Below are positions 15,549-23,562 of a stretch of DNA of 64,000 nucleotides, piece by piece (the first letter of the stretch is position 1; each line of letters starts with the position of its first letter). The notes beneath the pieces were generated by a model, which saw only the letters and a program-made list of their open reading frames with translations, did not search any database and was not told the DNA's origin. Where the stretch lies: positions 19,172 through 83,171 of the forward strand of contig JAUNVU010000005.1 in the NCBI GenBank assembly GCA_030537525.1. The letters are read 5' to 3'. Both the position numbers and the translations under genes were made by a program. This stretch comes from Eubacteriales bacterium. GTDB taxonomy: Bacteria > Bacillota > Clostridia > Saccharofermentanales > DTU023.

Positions 15549-17978
15549 ATGCCACGAGATTCTTTTCGAGATCCGATAAATAATTCCAGGGGTCAGGGTA
15601 AACCTGCACCTAGGCGCGAGCCTGGAGCGCCCGTACGTAAGTTGGGACCACGCTCTGAGCTAGCGCCCATTGAGAGCCGCCGTGAATTGACGAAGGCAGA
15701 GCTTCGTCAGCGTCAGAAATTGCGTAAGCGCGCCACGGGCAAGCCAAGCTACAGTGCGGAGTCCCCTAGCCTCTTTCGCTTCTTCGGTCGCTCCCTGGTG
15801 ACTACCTTAAAATTTCTATTAATCTTCCTGCTTGTCATCGGCGCCCTACTGGGCGGCGTGGGCGCAGGTATGCTCTCAGGTTATTTCTCAACTGCCCAAG
15901 AGGTTGAAATTCAAGAACTGCAGAAATTTTCTGGGGAAACTGTCATCCTCGGCAAGAATGGTGAAGAGTTGGCGAAGCTCAAGGCCGATAGCTCGAACTC
16001 CGAATTTGTGCCTATAGAGAAGATTAAGCAATGCAAGATAGCTGATGCCTTCATCGCCATTGAGGACGAGCGCTTTGAGACCCACCCGGGTATCGACATC
16101 AAGCGTATCGGCTCTGCTGTGCTCTCGGCCGTAGCCAATGCTGGCAGCCCGACTCACGGCGGTTCAACTATCACCCAGCAGACCATCAAGTTGATCTCTG
16201 GCAAGGATGAGATCTCCGCCCAGCGCAAGATTCAGGAGTGGTACAATGCCGTCCGCCTAGAACAGCGCCGCAGCAAGGACAATATACTTGAGCTCTACCT
16301 CAATCTAGTGCCAATGGGCAATAACTTCGTCGGGGTCGGCGCTGCGGCCAAGGCCTACTTCAATAAGACAGTAGAGCAATTGAGTGTTGGCGAAGCAGCC
16401 TTCCTGGCCGGCATTCCTAACCGCCCTGCAACCTATAATCCGCTGACTGAATTCGGACGCAGAAATGCCCTGAGAAGACAGCGCTTCATCCTCAATAAGA
16501 TGCTGGAACTTGGCCGTATTAGCACTGCTGAATACGAAACTGCCTTAAACGCTGAATTGAAATTTGACTTCACGGCCATTCGCTCACAGCAAAAAGACAT
16601 TCAATCCTACGCCGTCGACTACGTCATCGAGAAGGTCACAGATGACCTCATCAAGCGGCTCGGCTACTCAGCAGAGCTGGCTAGGATTGCCATTTACAAC
16701 TACGGTCTGACTATCGAAACCACCATCGATGCCAATGTGCAAAACTCCCTTGAAGAGATCTTTAAGGACAGAAGCCTATTCGTAACAGATCCCGCCCTCC
16801 TACCAGACAGTCCCGAGATTCCCCAGGCTGCGATCACAGTCATGGATAATGCTCCGGGTGAAGAGGGCTATGTCCGCGGCTTAGTTGGTGGCTACGGTGA
16901 GAAGAAAAACAACTTCAGTCTAAATAGAGCAATTTATGCGAAGCGTCAGCCAGGTTCTTCGATCAAGCCGATTCTGGTCTACGGCCCAGCCCTAGATGCT
17001 GGAAAGATCTCCATGGCGACCCCCTTCGTCGACCGCCCCGTCTACCTCGATCCCGATCGACCAGATGTTGCCTATCCTGAAAACTACAGCCGCAATTACA
17101 CAGGCCCCCAGACCTTGGAACAGGCTCTGGCTCTGTCTTTAAACACAATTGCTGCCGAGGTCTATGCGACCATGCTCGGCCCCGAAATTGGCCTATCATA
17201 CTTAAAGCAGTGCGGCATTGACCGCACGGACGAACCTTATGTCGCTGGTGCACTCGGCGGCTTCTCACAGGGCATGTCAACCTATGAGATGGCTGGGGCT
17301 TACTCGGTTTTTGCCAATGATGGTAATTACGTCGAGCCCAGAGTTTACTTGCGCGTCTTAAATTCTGACGGCAGCGTATTGCTCGACAACAGCATGCGTG
17401 ACGTGCATCGCGTCTACCACAGCGATTCCGTCGGCGTCATCACCTACCTCTTGACCAAGGTGGCAGACGCCAGTTGGAACCAGGCCACGCCTGACAATAC
17501 GCCAGCCGCTGGTAAGACGGGTACTACAGATATGTATACCGACGTCTGGTTCTGTGGCTACACCCCCTATTACACAGCCGCCGTCTGGTACGGCTATGAC
17601 AATGCCAACGGCCGTCACACGGTAATTCCCGTCGAAGATGGCAAGAACGCCGTCAAGATTTGGCGCGCCTCCATGCAGAAGTTGCACGAGGGCTTGCCAC
17701 GCCTTGAATTCACCATGCCCGAGACCGTGGAAAAAGCCACCGTATGCCTGAGCTCTGGCCTCCTGGCTTCGCCAGACTGCCCAGCCCACGAGGTCTATCT
17801 GATCCCAGGTTCTGCCGCCAATCCAAGCACTACTTGTACGCTGCATAAGCCAGAGAAGAAAAAGAAGAAATACCGCTTCCCCTGGGAGAAGGATTATGAT
17901 GACGACAGATCCTATGATTATAGGGATGATGACGATGACTACTACATCCCAATCCCACCCAATTTCCGCACCCCATAA
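15549..17978 (+). CDS. bifunctional class A penicillin-binding protein (PBP1A-like)
   Basis: Membrane-anchored peptidoglycan synthase, 809 residues. A basic cytoplasmic N-terminus of about 80 residues precedes one transmembrane helix (about 84-108). The GT51 glycosyltransferase domain (about 140-320) has EDERFETHPGID and HGGSTITQQ. The transpeptidase domain has SSIK near 470, SLNT near 529 and KTGTT near 655, the SxxK, SxN and KTG triad. The C-terminus has a Lys cluster and then a Asp/Tyr-rich tail before a proline-rich end. Two purine-metabolism genes follow closely on the same strand. Confidence 0.96.
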   Translation: MPRDSFRDPINNSRGQGKPAPRREPGAPVRKLGPRSELAPIESRRELTKAELRQRQKLRKRATGKPSYSAESPSLFRFFGRSLVTTLKFLLIFLLVIGALLGGVGAGMLSGYFSTAQEVEIQELQKFSGETVILGKNGEELAKLKADSSNSEFVPIEKIKQCKIADAFIAIEDERFETHPGIDIKRIGSAVLSAVANAGSPTHGGSTITQQTIKLISGKDEISAQRKIQEWYNAVRLEQRRSKDNILELYLNLVPMGNNFVGVGAAAKAYFNKTVEQLSVGEAAFLAGIPNRPATYNPLTEFGRRNALRRQRFILNKMLELGRISTAEYETALNAELKFDFTAIRSQQKDIQSYAVDYVIEKVTDDLIKRLGYSAELARIAIYNYGLTIETTIDANVQNSLEEIFKDRSLFVTDPALLPDSPEIPQAAITVMDNAPGEEGYVRGLVGGYGEKKNNFSLNRAIYAKRQPGSSIKPILVYGPALDAGKISMATPFVDRPVYLDPDRPDVAYPENYSRNYTGPQTLEQALALSLNTIAAEVYATMLGPEIGLSYLKQCGIDRTDEPYVAGALGGFSQGMSTYEMAGAYSVFANDGNYVEPRVYLRVLNSDGSVLLDNSMRDVHRVYHSDSVGVITYLLTKVADASWNQATPDNTPAAGKTGTTDMYTDVWFCGYTPYYTAAVWYGYDNANGRHTVIPVEDGKNAVKIWRASMQKLHEGLPRLEFTMPETVEKATVCLSSGLLASPDCPAHEVYLIPGSAANPSTTCTLHKPEKKKKKYRFPWEKDYDDDRSYDYRDDDDDYYIPIPPNFRTP

Positions 17979-17999
17979 GAATGAATATAGGAGGTTTAT

Positions 18000-18815
18000 A
18001 TGGACTTCAAATTCTATGAAAACATTGCGAGCGAGATTAAGCAACGCTATGCGCACGAAGTGGAAATCACCATCGTGCTTGGTTCGGCCCTCGACAGCCT
18101 TGAAGATTACTTGGAACTTGAACTGAGACTTCCCTACAGAGAAATTCCCGGCATGCTGCAGACCAGCAATCCCGCGCACAAGGGTGAATTCCTCTTCGGT
18201 CGGCTTGGTGGCCGCCGCGTCCTCCTATGCTCAGGTCGCTTTCACAGCTACGAGGGATATTCTCTAGAAGAGTCCTCTATACTCGCACGTCTTGCCAAAT
18301 TACTTGGCTCTCGCATGATCTTCCTCAGCAATGCCGCGGGCGGTGTCAACACCGACTTCTCACCCGGCGAGCTCATGCTGATCACAGATCATATTAAGTT
18401 CAACGGACCCTCGCCCCTAGCTGGGCCAAATCTACCTGAATTTGGCACTCGCTTCCCCGATATGAGCGATACTTATAGTAAGCGTCTACAGGCAGTGGCA
18501 AGAGAGGCTGCCAGCCAAATGGGAATCAAGTTACAAGAAGGTGTCTACTTCTTCATGCCAGGCCCTCAGTACGAAACAGCAGCTGAGATCCGTGCCATCA
18601 GCAGCCTCGGTGCCGATGCCGTCGGTATGTCGACAGTCGGTGAAGCCATTGTCGCAAGACACGCCCAGCTGGAAGTGCTCGGCATCTCCCTGATCACCAA
18701 CTTGGCTACGGGTCTGAGCCCTGAACCCCTCAGCGACGATGAGGTAATTGCCGCAGGTGCCAAGGCCAGAGAACCCTTCGCCCAGCTGATTGGCAAGATC
18801 ATTGAATTAGCCTAG
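18000..18815 (+). CDS. punA: purine nucleoside phosphorylase (trimeric PNP family)
   Basis: Cytosolic enzyme that splits inosine/guanosine-type nucleosides with phosphate. Its 271 residues are typical of the trimeric family. Family motifs: LGSALDSLED at the phosphate-binding N-terminus, GRFHSYEGYS near 80, NAAGGVN near 115, GPQYETAAEIRA near 190 with GADAVGMSTVGEAIVARH after it, and TNLATGLS near 240. AGGAGG lies just before the ATG. It is followed after 13 bases by an amidohydrolase that deaminates adenosine-type compounds; the product of that enzyme would be a substrate here. Confidence 0.95.
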   Translation: MDFKFYENIASEIKQRYAHEVEITIVLGSALDSLEDYLELELRLPYREIPGMLQTSNPAHKGEFLFGRLGGRRVLLCSGRFHSYEGYSLEESSILARLAKLLGSRMIFLSNAAGGVNTDFSPGELMLITDHIKFNGPSPLAGPNLPEFGTRFPDMSDTYSKRLQAVAREAASQMGIKLQEGVYFFMPGPQYETAAEIRAISSLGADAVGMSTVGEAIVARHAQLEVLGISLITNLATGLSPEPLSDDEVIAAGAKAREPFAQLIGKIIELA

Positions 18816-18828
18816 AAAATAAGAATAT

Positions 18829-20151
18829 ATGAAGAGCTTCTACCTACTAAAAAACGCCCTCTACCTCAATAGTGATTATGAGATCCAAGCGGGTGACATC
18901 CGCTTAGGCGACGGCCTGATCCTCGAGCTCTCTGAGAAAGCCCTCGAGAACATGGGTGAGCTAGAGATCAACTGCGAAAATAAACTAGTCATACCGGCCC
19001 TCTACAACTGCCACACCCACTTCGCTATGACTCCCATGCGTGGCTATGGTGAGAATCTGCATCTCCTCGACTGGCTAGAGCAGAAGATCTTCCCCTTCGA
19101 AGCTCTGCTAAGCGAAGAAGACGTCTACTGGTCTGCCCTGCTCGGCATCGCAGAACTACTAGCCAATGGCTGTTGCTCCGCCACAGATATGTACTTTTTG
19201 CTCCCGGCAATAATTCGTGCCGTCAAGCAAAGTGGCATCAAGGCCAATCTCTGCAACCCCCTAGCTGGCAATACTCGCTACCAAGATGAAAAGGGCTTCA
19301 CTGAGGTATTACAGCTGCTCTCCGAGTCTCAGGCAGACGAGAGCGGCCGTTTAAAAATTGATGCCGGTATCCATGGTGAATACAGCTCAACTCCTGAAGG
19401 TGTCAAATCAGTCATCGACTTTGCCAGAGAACATGAGCTTGCCATCCACCTCCATCTTTCTGAATCAGAAGAGGAGCAAGCTGGCTGCCTAGAACGTCAC
19501 GGCGTGACCCCCTTAAGATATTTCTATGAATTAGGCCTCTTCGACTGTCCCGTAATCGCCGCTCATGCCGTACAACTGTCAGAGTCTGACTTCCAGCTGC
19601 TCGGCGAGCTAACAGCCGCCGGCAGTGAAATAACTCTCGTGCACAACCCAAGCTCTAATCTCAAATTAGCTTCTGGCTTCGCGCCGCTGAAGCGATGGGT
19701 AGAGGCTGGTGTCAATATCTGTATAGCGACTGACGGCCCTGCCTCAAATAATTCCTTGAACCTCTTCTCGGACCTCCACCTAGCCGCCTGCCTGCAAAAA
19801 GCAATCCAGCAAGACCCTGCCTTCTTCACACCAGAGGAGGTTTTGGCTGCAGTGACCGAGAATGGAGCCAGGGCCCAGAGGCGCAGTAATTGCGCCAAGC
19901 TCCTAGCAGGCTACAAGGCAGATCTCGCCATCTTAGACATCTCTAAGCCCCACTATTATCCACAAGATAATCTGCTGGCTCACCTCGTCTACTCAGCCCA
20001 GGGAGCAGATGTTACCCACACCTTCGTGGATGGTGATCTGCTCTACCAAAACGGCCACTATAAGTACTTCGATATTGATTTGGTCAAGCGGCAAGTCAGC
20101 CGCCTATACCGCGAGAAGATAAAAACTCTCAACAAAGAAGGTCAGAATTAA
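18829..20151 (+). CDS. amidohydrolase, MTA/S-adenosylhomocysteine deaminase-like
   Basis: Metal-dependent hydrolase of the MtaD/SsnA group, 440 residues. The metal-binding pair NCHTHFAMTPMRGYG is near residue 64-78. Then come LLDWLEQKIFPFEA, the IHLHLSES motif near 205, AHAVQLSESD near 245 and TDGPASNNSLNLF near 303, a signature of 5-methylthioadenosine/SAH deaminases. It converts the adenine ring to hypoxanthine in MTA or SAH. The phosphorylase immediately upstream could then cleave the deaminated nucleoside. A substrate such as guanine or chlorohydrolase-type compounds is less likely given the context. The end of the gene lies in a bidirectional terminator. Confidence 0.9.
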   Translation: MKSFYLLKNALYLNSDYEIQAGDIRLGDGLILELSEKALENMGELEINCENKLVIPALYNCHTHFAMTPMRGYGENLHLLDWLEQKIFPFEALLSEEDVYWSALLGIAELLANGCCSATDMYFLLPAIIRAVKQSGIKANLCNPLAGNTRYQDEKGFTEVLQLLSESQADESGRLKIDAGIHGEYSSTPEGVKSVIDFAREHELAIHLHLSESEEEQAGCLERHGVTPLRYFYELGLFDCPVIAAHAVQLSESDFQLLGELTAAGSEITLVHNPSSNLKLASGFAPLKRWVEAGVNICIATDGPASNNSLNLFSDLHLAACLQKAIQQDPAFFTPEEVLAAVTENGARAQRRSNCAKLLAGYKADLAILDISKPHYYPQDNLLAHLVYSAQGADVTHTFVDGDLLYQNGHYKYFDIDLVKRQVSRLYREKIKTLNKEGQN

Positions 20152-20168
20152 TTCTGACCTTCTCTTTA
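20138..20168. terminator. bidirectional terminator
   Basis: A perfect palindrome GAAGGTCAGAATT/AATTCTGACCTTC (20138-20163) followed by TCTTT on the plus strand and by TTTGTT on the minus strand. It includes the amidohydrolase stop codon and serves the convergent DUF2254 gene too. Confidence 0.8.
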
Positions 20169-20186
20169 GCTTATTTATTTTTTGAT

Positions 20187-21587
20187 TTAATAGATCCTGG
20201 CTCTGTTCTCACACAGTTTCTCATAGCCTTCTTCGAGTTTTTCTTTATCGAGCTTCAACTCTAGAGAGCCTTGGCCAGCTTCCAAGACATAATCTGCAAA
20301 TTCATCGATCACAGCACTCTGCTTGGAAGTAGCTCCCACCTTCATTATTTTTAAGCTGTTGAAGATGGCCAGAAGCACTAAGATATCCCCCTTGCCATAG
20401 TGGACCAAGCGTGAGTAGAAGGCATAAAGATCGTCCTTAAACTGGTATGAGGTGTAAAAAATCTGGCAGCCAGTCGCGTCCCTCTTGGCTATGTGATAGT
20501 AGTCCGTAGTTGCCAGCGGGGCCATGATGACACCTAGTTTCCGAATGACGTGTATTGCCGTGTTAGGGTCATTGATTCCTGGTGAAAGCGCCCGCAGCGC
20601 AATCTCCTCGAGCTTAAGCAAGTTGTAGCGATAGTCCTTCGAGCTGAGCTTCCTATCCTGCATGAAGAAGCACTCGGCCAGTGCCTGCAAGAATTCTTTG
20701 GCCTTCTTGCATTTTTCTAACTGGGCCTCCTCAGCCTCGCTGAGTTCTCGTTCAGGATCTAAAGACTTGAGCTCGTCGATCTGCGCGGCTTTTGCCAAGT
20801 CAGCTAGCGAGCAAAATTTCTCGGCAAAACCGCCACAGAGGTTTATATAGCCAATTTCTTGGCCCTTGATTACATAGTTGCCAAGCTGCTCCATGATGAC
20901 AAAAACACCCTCGTGTTCTTCAAGAAGCTTCGAGAGGCGCTCGTAGTCGATAACACTCAGATAGCCGTCCTTGACGCTGTAGATTGGCACGCGCTCGCTG
21001 TCATCTTCACGCACGTATTCGGCAGTCTCGCTTCTGTCCTTGAACTCGGTATTCACAACATCTTCGCTCTCTTCGGCAATGTCGAAGATCAGGTTGACTC
21101 CCTGGAACTTGCTCAGCACCGACTGGACGAAGACGACGAAGTAAATTATCCCTATGACCGAGTAGATGACTGCCACTACGCCTGCCACGACCTGCTCATC
21201 CTCGAAGCGGTCACGCATGAAGACTAGCATGGAGATACAGTAAAAGAAGCCGCCGACGAAGATGCCTAGCACTTGCATGGTGATCTTCATATTGACGAAG
21301 TTTTCGACCACGCGCGGCGTATAGTTGGAGGCGTACATAGTCATGACGGCGAGAATCGTCGAGAAGGTGAAGGTCGTGATGGTCAAGAGCGCTCCTGCCA
21401 AGGTAGTCAGGATGCTCTTGGCAAGAGAGACCTTCGTCAAGAGAATCTCGGGTAGCTGCTCTTGTATCGGCAGAAAGCGCAGATCTATGGCGCTGACTAA
21501 AAGCAATAAAATCATCGAGTAACCGATAAATTGCAAGGTGTAAAACCAGCGTCGGTTGTTGTAATAAAAGAGGCGAATCTTCTCCAT
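20187..21587 (-). CDS. DUF2254 predicted membrane protein
   Basis: Membrane protein of unknown function, 466 residues from the ATG at 21587, which is well spaced from AAGGAA; an in-frame TTG nine bases upstream is too close to that site. Four hydrophobic segments lie in the first 160 residues (near 20, 60, 105 and 135). TFTFSTILAVMTMYASNYTPR near 70-90 is the DUF2254 hallmark. The remainder is soluble, with SPGINDPNTAIHVI near 330. It is a single gene divergent from an ABC exporter. Confidence 0.88.
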   Translation of the reverse strand: MEKIRLFYYNNRRWFYTLQFIGYSMILLLLVSAIDLRFLPIQEQLPEILLTKVSLAKSILTTLAGALLTITTFTFSTILAVMTMYASNYTPRVVENFVNMKITMQVLGIFVGGFFYCISMLVFMRDRFEDEQVVAGVVAVIYSVIGIIYFVVFVQSVLSKFQGVNLIFDIAEESEDVVNTEFKDRSETAEYVREDDSERVPIYSVKDGYLSVIDYERLSKLLEEHEGVFVIMEQLGNYVIKGQEIGYINLCGGFAEKFCSLADLAKAAQIDELKSLDPERELSEAEEAQLEKCKKAKEFLQALAECFFMQDRKLSSKDYRYNLLKLEEIALRALSPGINDPNTAIHVIRKLGVIMAPLATTDYYHIAKRDATGCQIFYTSYQFKDDLYAFYSRLVHYGKGDILVLLAIFNSLKIMKVGATSKQSAVIDEFADYVLEAGQGSLELKLDKEKLEEGYEKLCENRARIY

Positions 21588-21763
21588 ACTTAACAATTTC
21601 CTTCTATTTCTTGTAGCTAATCATAACCCAGGCACGCCAAGTTGACATCTAGTAACGGCTGAGATGGCAGAGCAAATTTGTACTCGTTCTGGGATAGACA
21701 TTAAAGAGCTCTATGGATTTGGCATCTTGATAAGCTCAGACTAAAAGAAAAATTTTCTTATGT

Positions 21764-21820
21764 TACAATTTATTTGTTCTAAGTATTGAAACTGCGGCCG
21801 AAGTCACTTCGGTCGTTTTT
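21764..21820 (+). promoter_or_regulatory. promoter and terminator-like leader hairpin of the ABC exporter
   Basis: TGT-TACAAT, an extended -10 (hexamer 21764-21769), predicts a start near 21776. A perfect 9-bp stem CGGCCGAAG/CTTCGGTCG (one G-T pair) with loop TCA spans 21795-21815 and is followed at once by TTTTT. The Shine-Dalgarno AAGGAGG starts 3 bases later. No plus-strand gene lies upstream for it to terminate, so it looks like an attenuator. Confidence 0.55.
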
Positions 21821-21834
21821 ACAAGGAGGAATGA

Positions 21835-23562
21835 ATGGTTCGTAAACTTGCCGCCTACTTTAAAGGCTATGGCATCTGGGTCGTGATTGCTCCAACTCTG
21901 ATCCTGATTGAAGTAGCATTAAGGGTATATATTCCCCGCTTTACAGGCCAGATGATGAATGAAGGTATTCTTCTGAAGAATAGTTCCGTCGTTTATCATT
22001 ATGGCATTAAAATGATTATTTTCGCCTTGATTTCGCTTGCCATAGGGGCGATTGCATCCTTCGCAGCCTCAACTGCTGGCCAGGGTTTCGGTGCTAATTT
22101 ACGTGAAGCTACCTTTGAGAATATTCAGCGCTTTGACTTTCAAAATATTGATCACTTTTCGGCGCCTTCATTGATCACTCGCTTGACCAACGACTGCAAT
22201 CGACTGTCACGCATGGCCCAAATGAGCCTCCGACTGGCAGTTCGCGCCCCCTTCATGTTTATAACTTCATTTATCATGGCGCTCAATATCAACCGCGAGC
22301 TCTCCTTAGTTTTCGTCGTGGCCATTCCCTTGATCAGCTTGGTAGTGATAGTCATTGCTCGCCGTGCCATGAATAATTTTCGCAAGATGCAAGAACAGCT
22401 AGACCAGGTCAACGGCGCTGTGCAAGAAAACTTAAACGGCATCAGAATTGTCAAATCCTTCACTCGTGAAGAGCATGAAATTGATAAATTCGACATTGAG
22501 AATATCCGCTTAAAGGATCTTTCGCTAGCGGCAATGTATGAGATCATCAAGCTGCCGACAGCAATCATCGCCATTATCTCAGCCTCTATCATGGCTGTTT
22601 TATACATTGGAACTAAGGGTGTAGTCGATGGCAGCATACTGCCGGGCGACCTCTTCTCCTTCTTGATGTATATTGGCATGGTTTTAAACTCGATCACCAT
22701 GATCTTCATGGTAATCATGAACTATGCCAGGGCGAAGGCCTCAGCAGAGCGTGTGCTCGAAGTCCTAGAGGAGAAGCCCGTCTTAGCGGAGAAGGAGCAG
22801 CCCTTGAAGGAGCTGCGTGATGGCTCCATAGAGCTGAGAAATCTCTCCTTCCGCTATCACGAAAATCAACGACCCATTCTCGAAAATATTTCGCTGCGCG
22901 TCGAAGCTGGTGAAACTCTCGCCATCATCGGAGCTACAGGCTCTGGCAAGACCTCTTTGATTCAGCTCTTTGCCCGCCTCTATGACCGCAGCGACGGTGA
23001 ACTCTTAGTCGGCGGCCAGCCCGTCGAAGACTACAAACTCTCTGATTTAAGAGAGCAGGTGGCCGTGGTATTACAAAAAAACACCCTCTTCCGTGGTAGT
23101 CTCCGTGAGAATTTACAATGGGGCAAGGCCGATGCAACAGATGAAGAGATCCTCGAAGTGCTACGCATAGCCCAAGCTGAGAACTTCGTCATGGAGCGTG
23201 AAGGTGGTCTTGACGCCACTGTTGAGCAAGGTGGAGCGAATTTCTCAGGTGGACAGAAGCAGCGTCTATCAATTGCCCGCTCTCTCTTAAAACAGCCCAA
23301 AATCATTATCTTTGACGACAGTACCTCAGCCCTGGATATGGCCACTGAGCGCAAGCTACGCTCCGCTCTTGACGAAGCCCTGCCGGACTTGACCAAGGTC
23401 ATTATTGCCCAGCGCATTTCCAGCGTGGCCGATGCCGACAAGATCTTACTGCTCGAAAAGGGCCAAATGAACGGCTTCGGAACACATGAGGAGCTCTTAG
23501 CTAATAACGTCATTTATCAAGAGATAGTCGCATCACAAGAAAAGGGGGTTCTGGCATCATGA
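21835..23562 (+). CDS. heterodimeric ABC exporter subunit with degenerate ATP site (TM287/LmrC-like)
   Basis: Half-transporter of 575 residues: six-helix transmembrane domain to about 310, then the ATPase domain. Walker A GATGSGKTS starts at 366 and the signature SGGQKQR at 471. Walker B reads IIIFDDSTSALD, so Asp495 stands where the catalytic Glu should be. The H-loop is IAQRI with Gln526 instead of His. These two changes are the known mark of the degenerate subunit in TM287/288-type heterodimers. The partner overlaps by 4 bases (ATGA). Multidrug or lipid export is the family-level expectation. Confidence 0.95.
   Translation: MVRKLAAYFKGYGIWVVIAPTLILIEVALRVYIPRFTGQMMNEGILLKNSSVVYHYGIKMIIFALISLAIGAIASFAASTAGQGFGANLREATFENIQRFDFQNIDHFSAPSLITRLTNDCNRLSRMAQMSLRLAVRAPFMFITSFIMALNINRELSLVFVVAIPLISLVVIVIARRAMNNFRKMQEQLDQVNGAVQENLNGIRIVKSFTREEHEIDKFDIENIRLKDLSLAAMYEIIKLPTAIIAIISASIMAVLYIGTKGVVDGSILPGDLFSFLMYIGMVLNSITMIFMVIMNYARAKASAERVLEVLEEKPVLAEKEQPLKELRDGSIELRNLSFRYHENQRPILENISLRVEAGETLAIIGATGSGKTSLIQLFARLYDRSDGELLVGGQPVEDYKLSDLREQVAVVLQKNTLFRGSLRENLQWGKADATDEEILEVLRIAQAENFVMEREGGLDATVEQGGANFSGGQKQRLSIARSLLKQPKIIIFDDSTSALDMATERKLRSALDEALPDLTKVIIAQRISSVADADKILLLEKGQMNGFGTHEELLANNVIYQEIVASQEKGVLAS

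Noticed and set aside
17358..18179. Open frame of 273 codons antisense to the PBP and PNP genes
   Set aside because: It overlaps two well-supported genes on the other strand, has no recognisable motifs and arises from their codon bias.
21642..21675. TTGACA at about 21644 upstream of the ABC exporter
   Set aside because: The hexamer at the right distance (TGGCAG) is not a -10 box, and the extended -10 at 21764 is a better candidate.
22152..22718. 188-codon open frame antisense to the ABC exporter
   Set aside because: Composition mirrors the hydrophobic codons of the exporter; no ribosome site or family.
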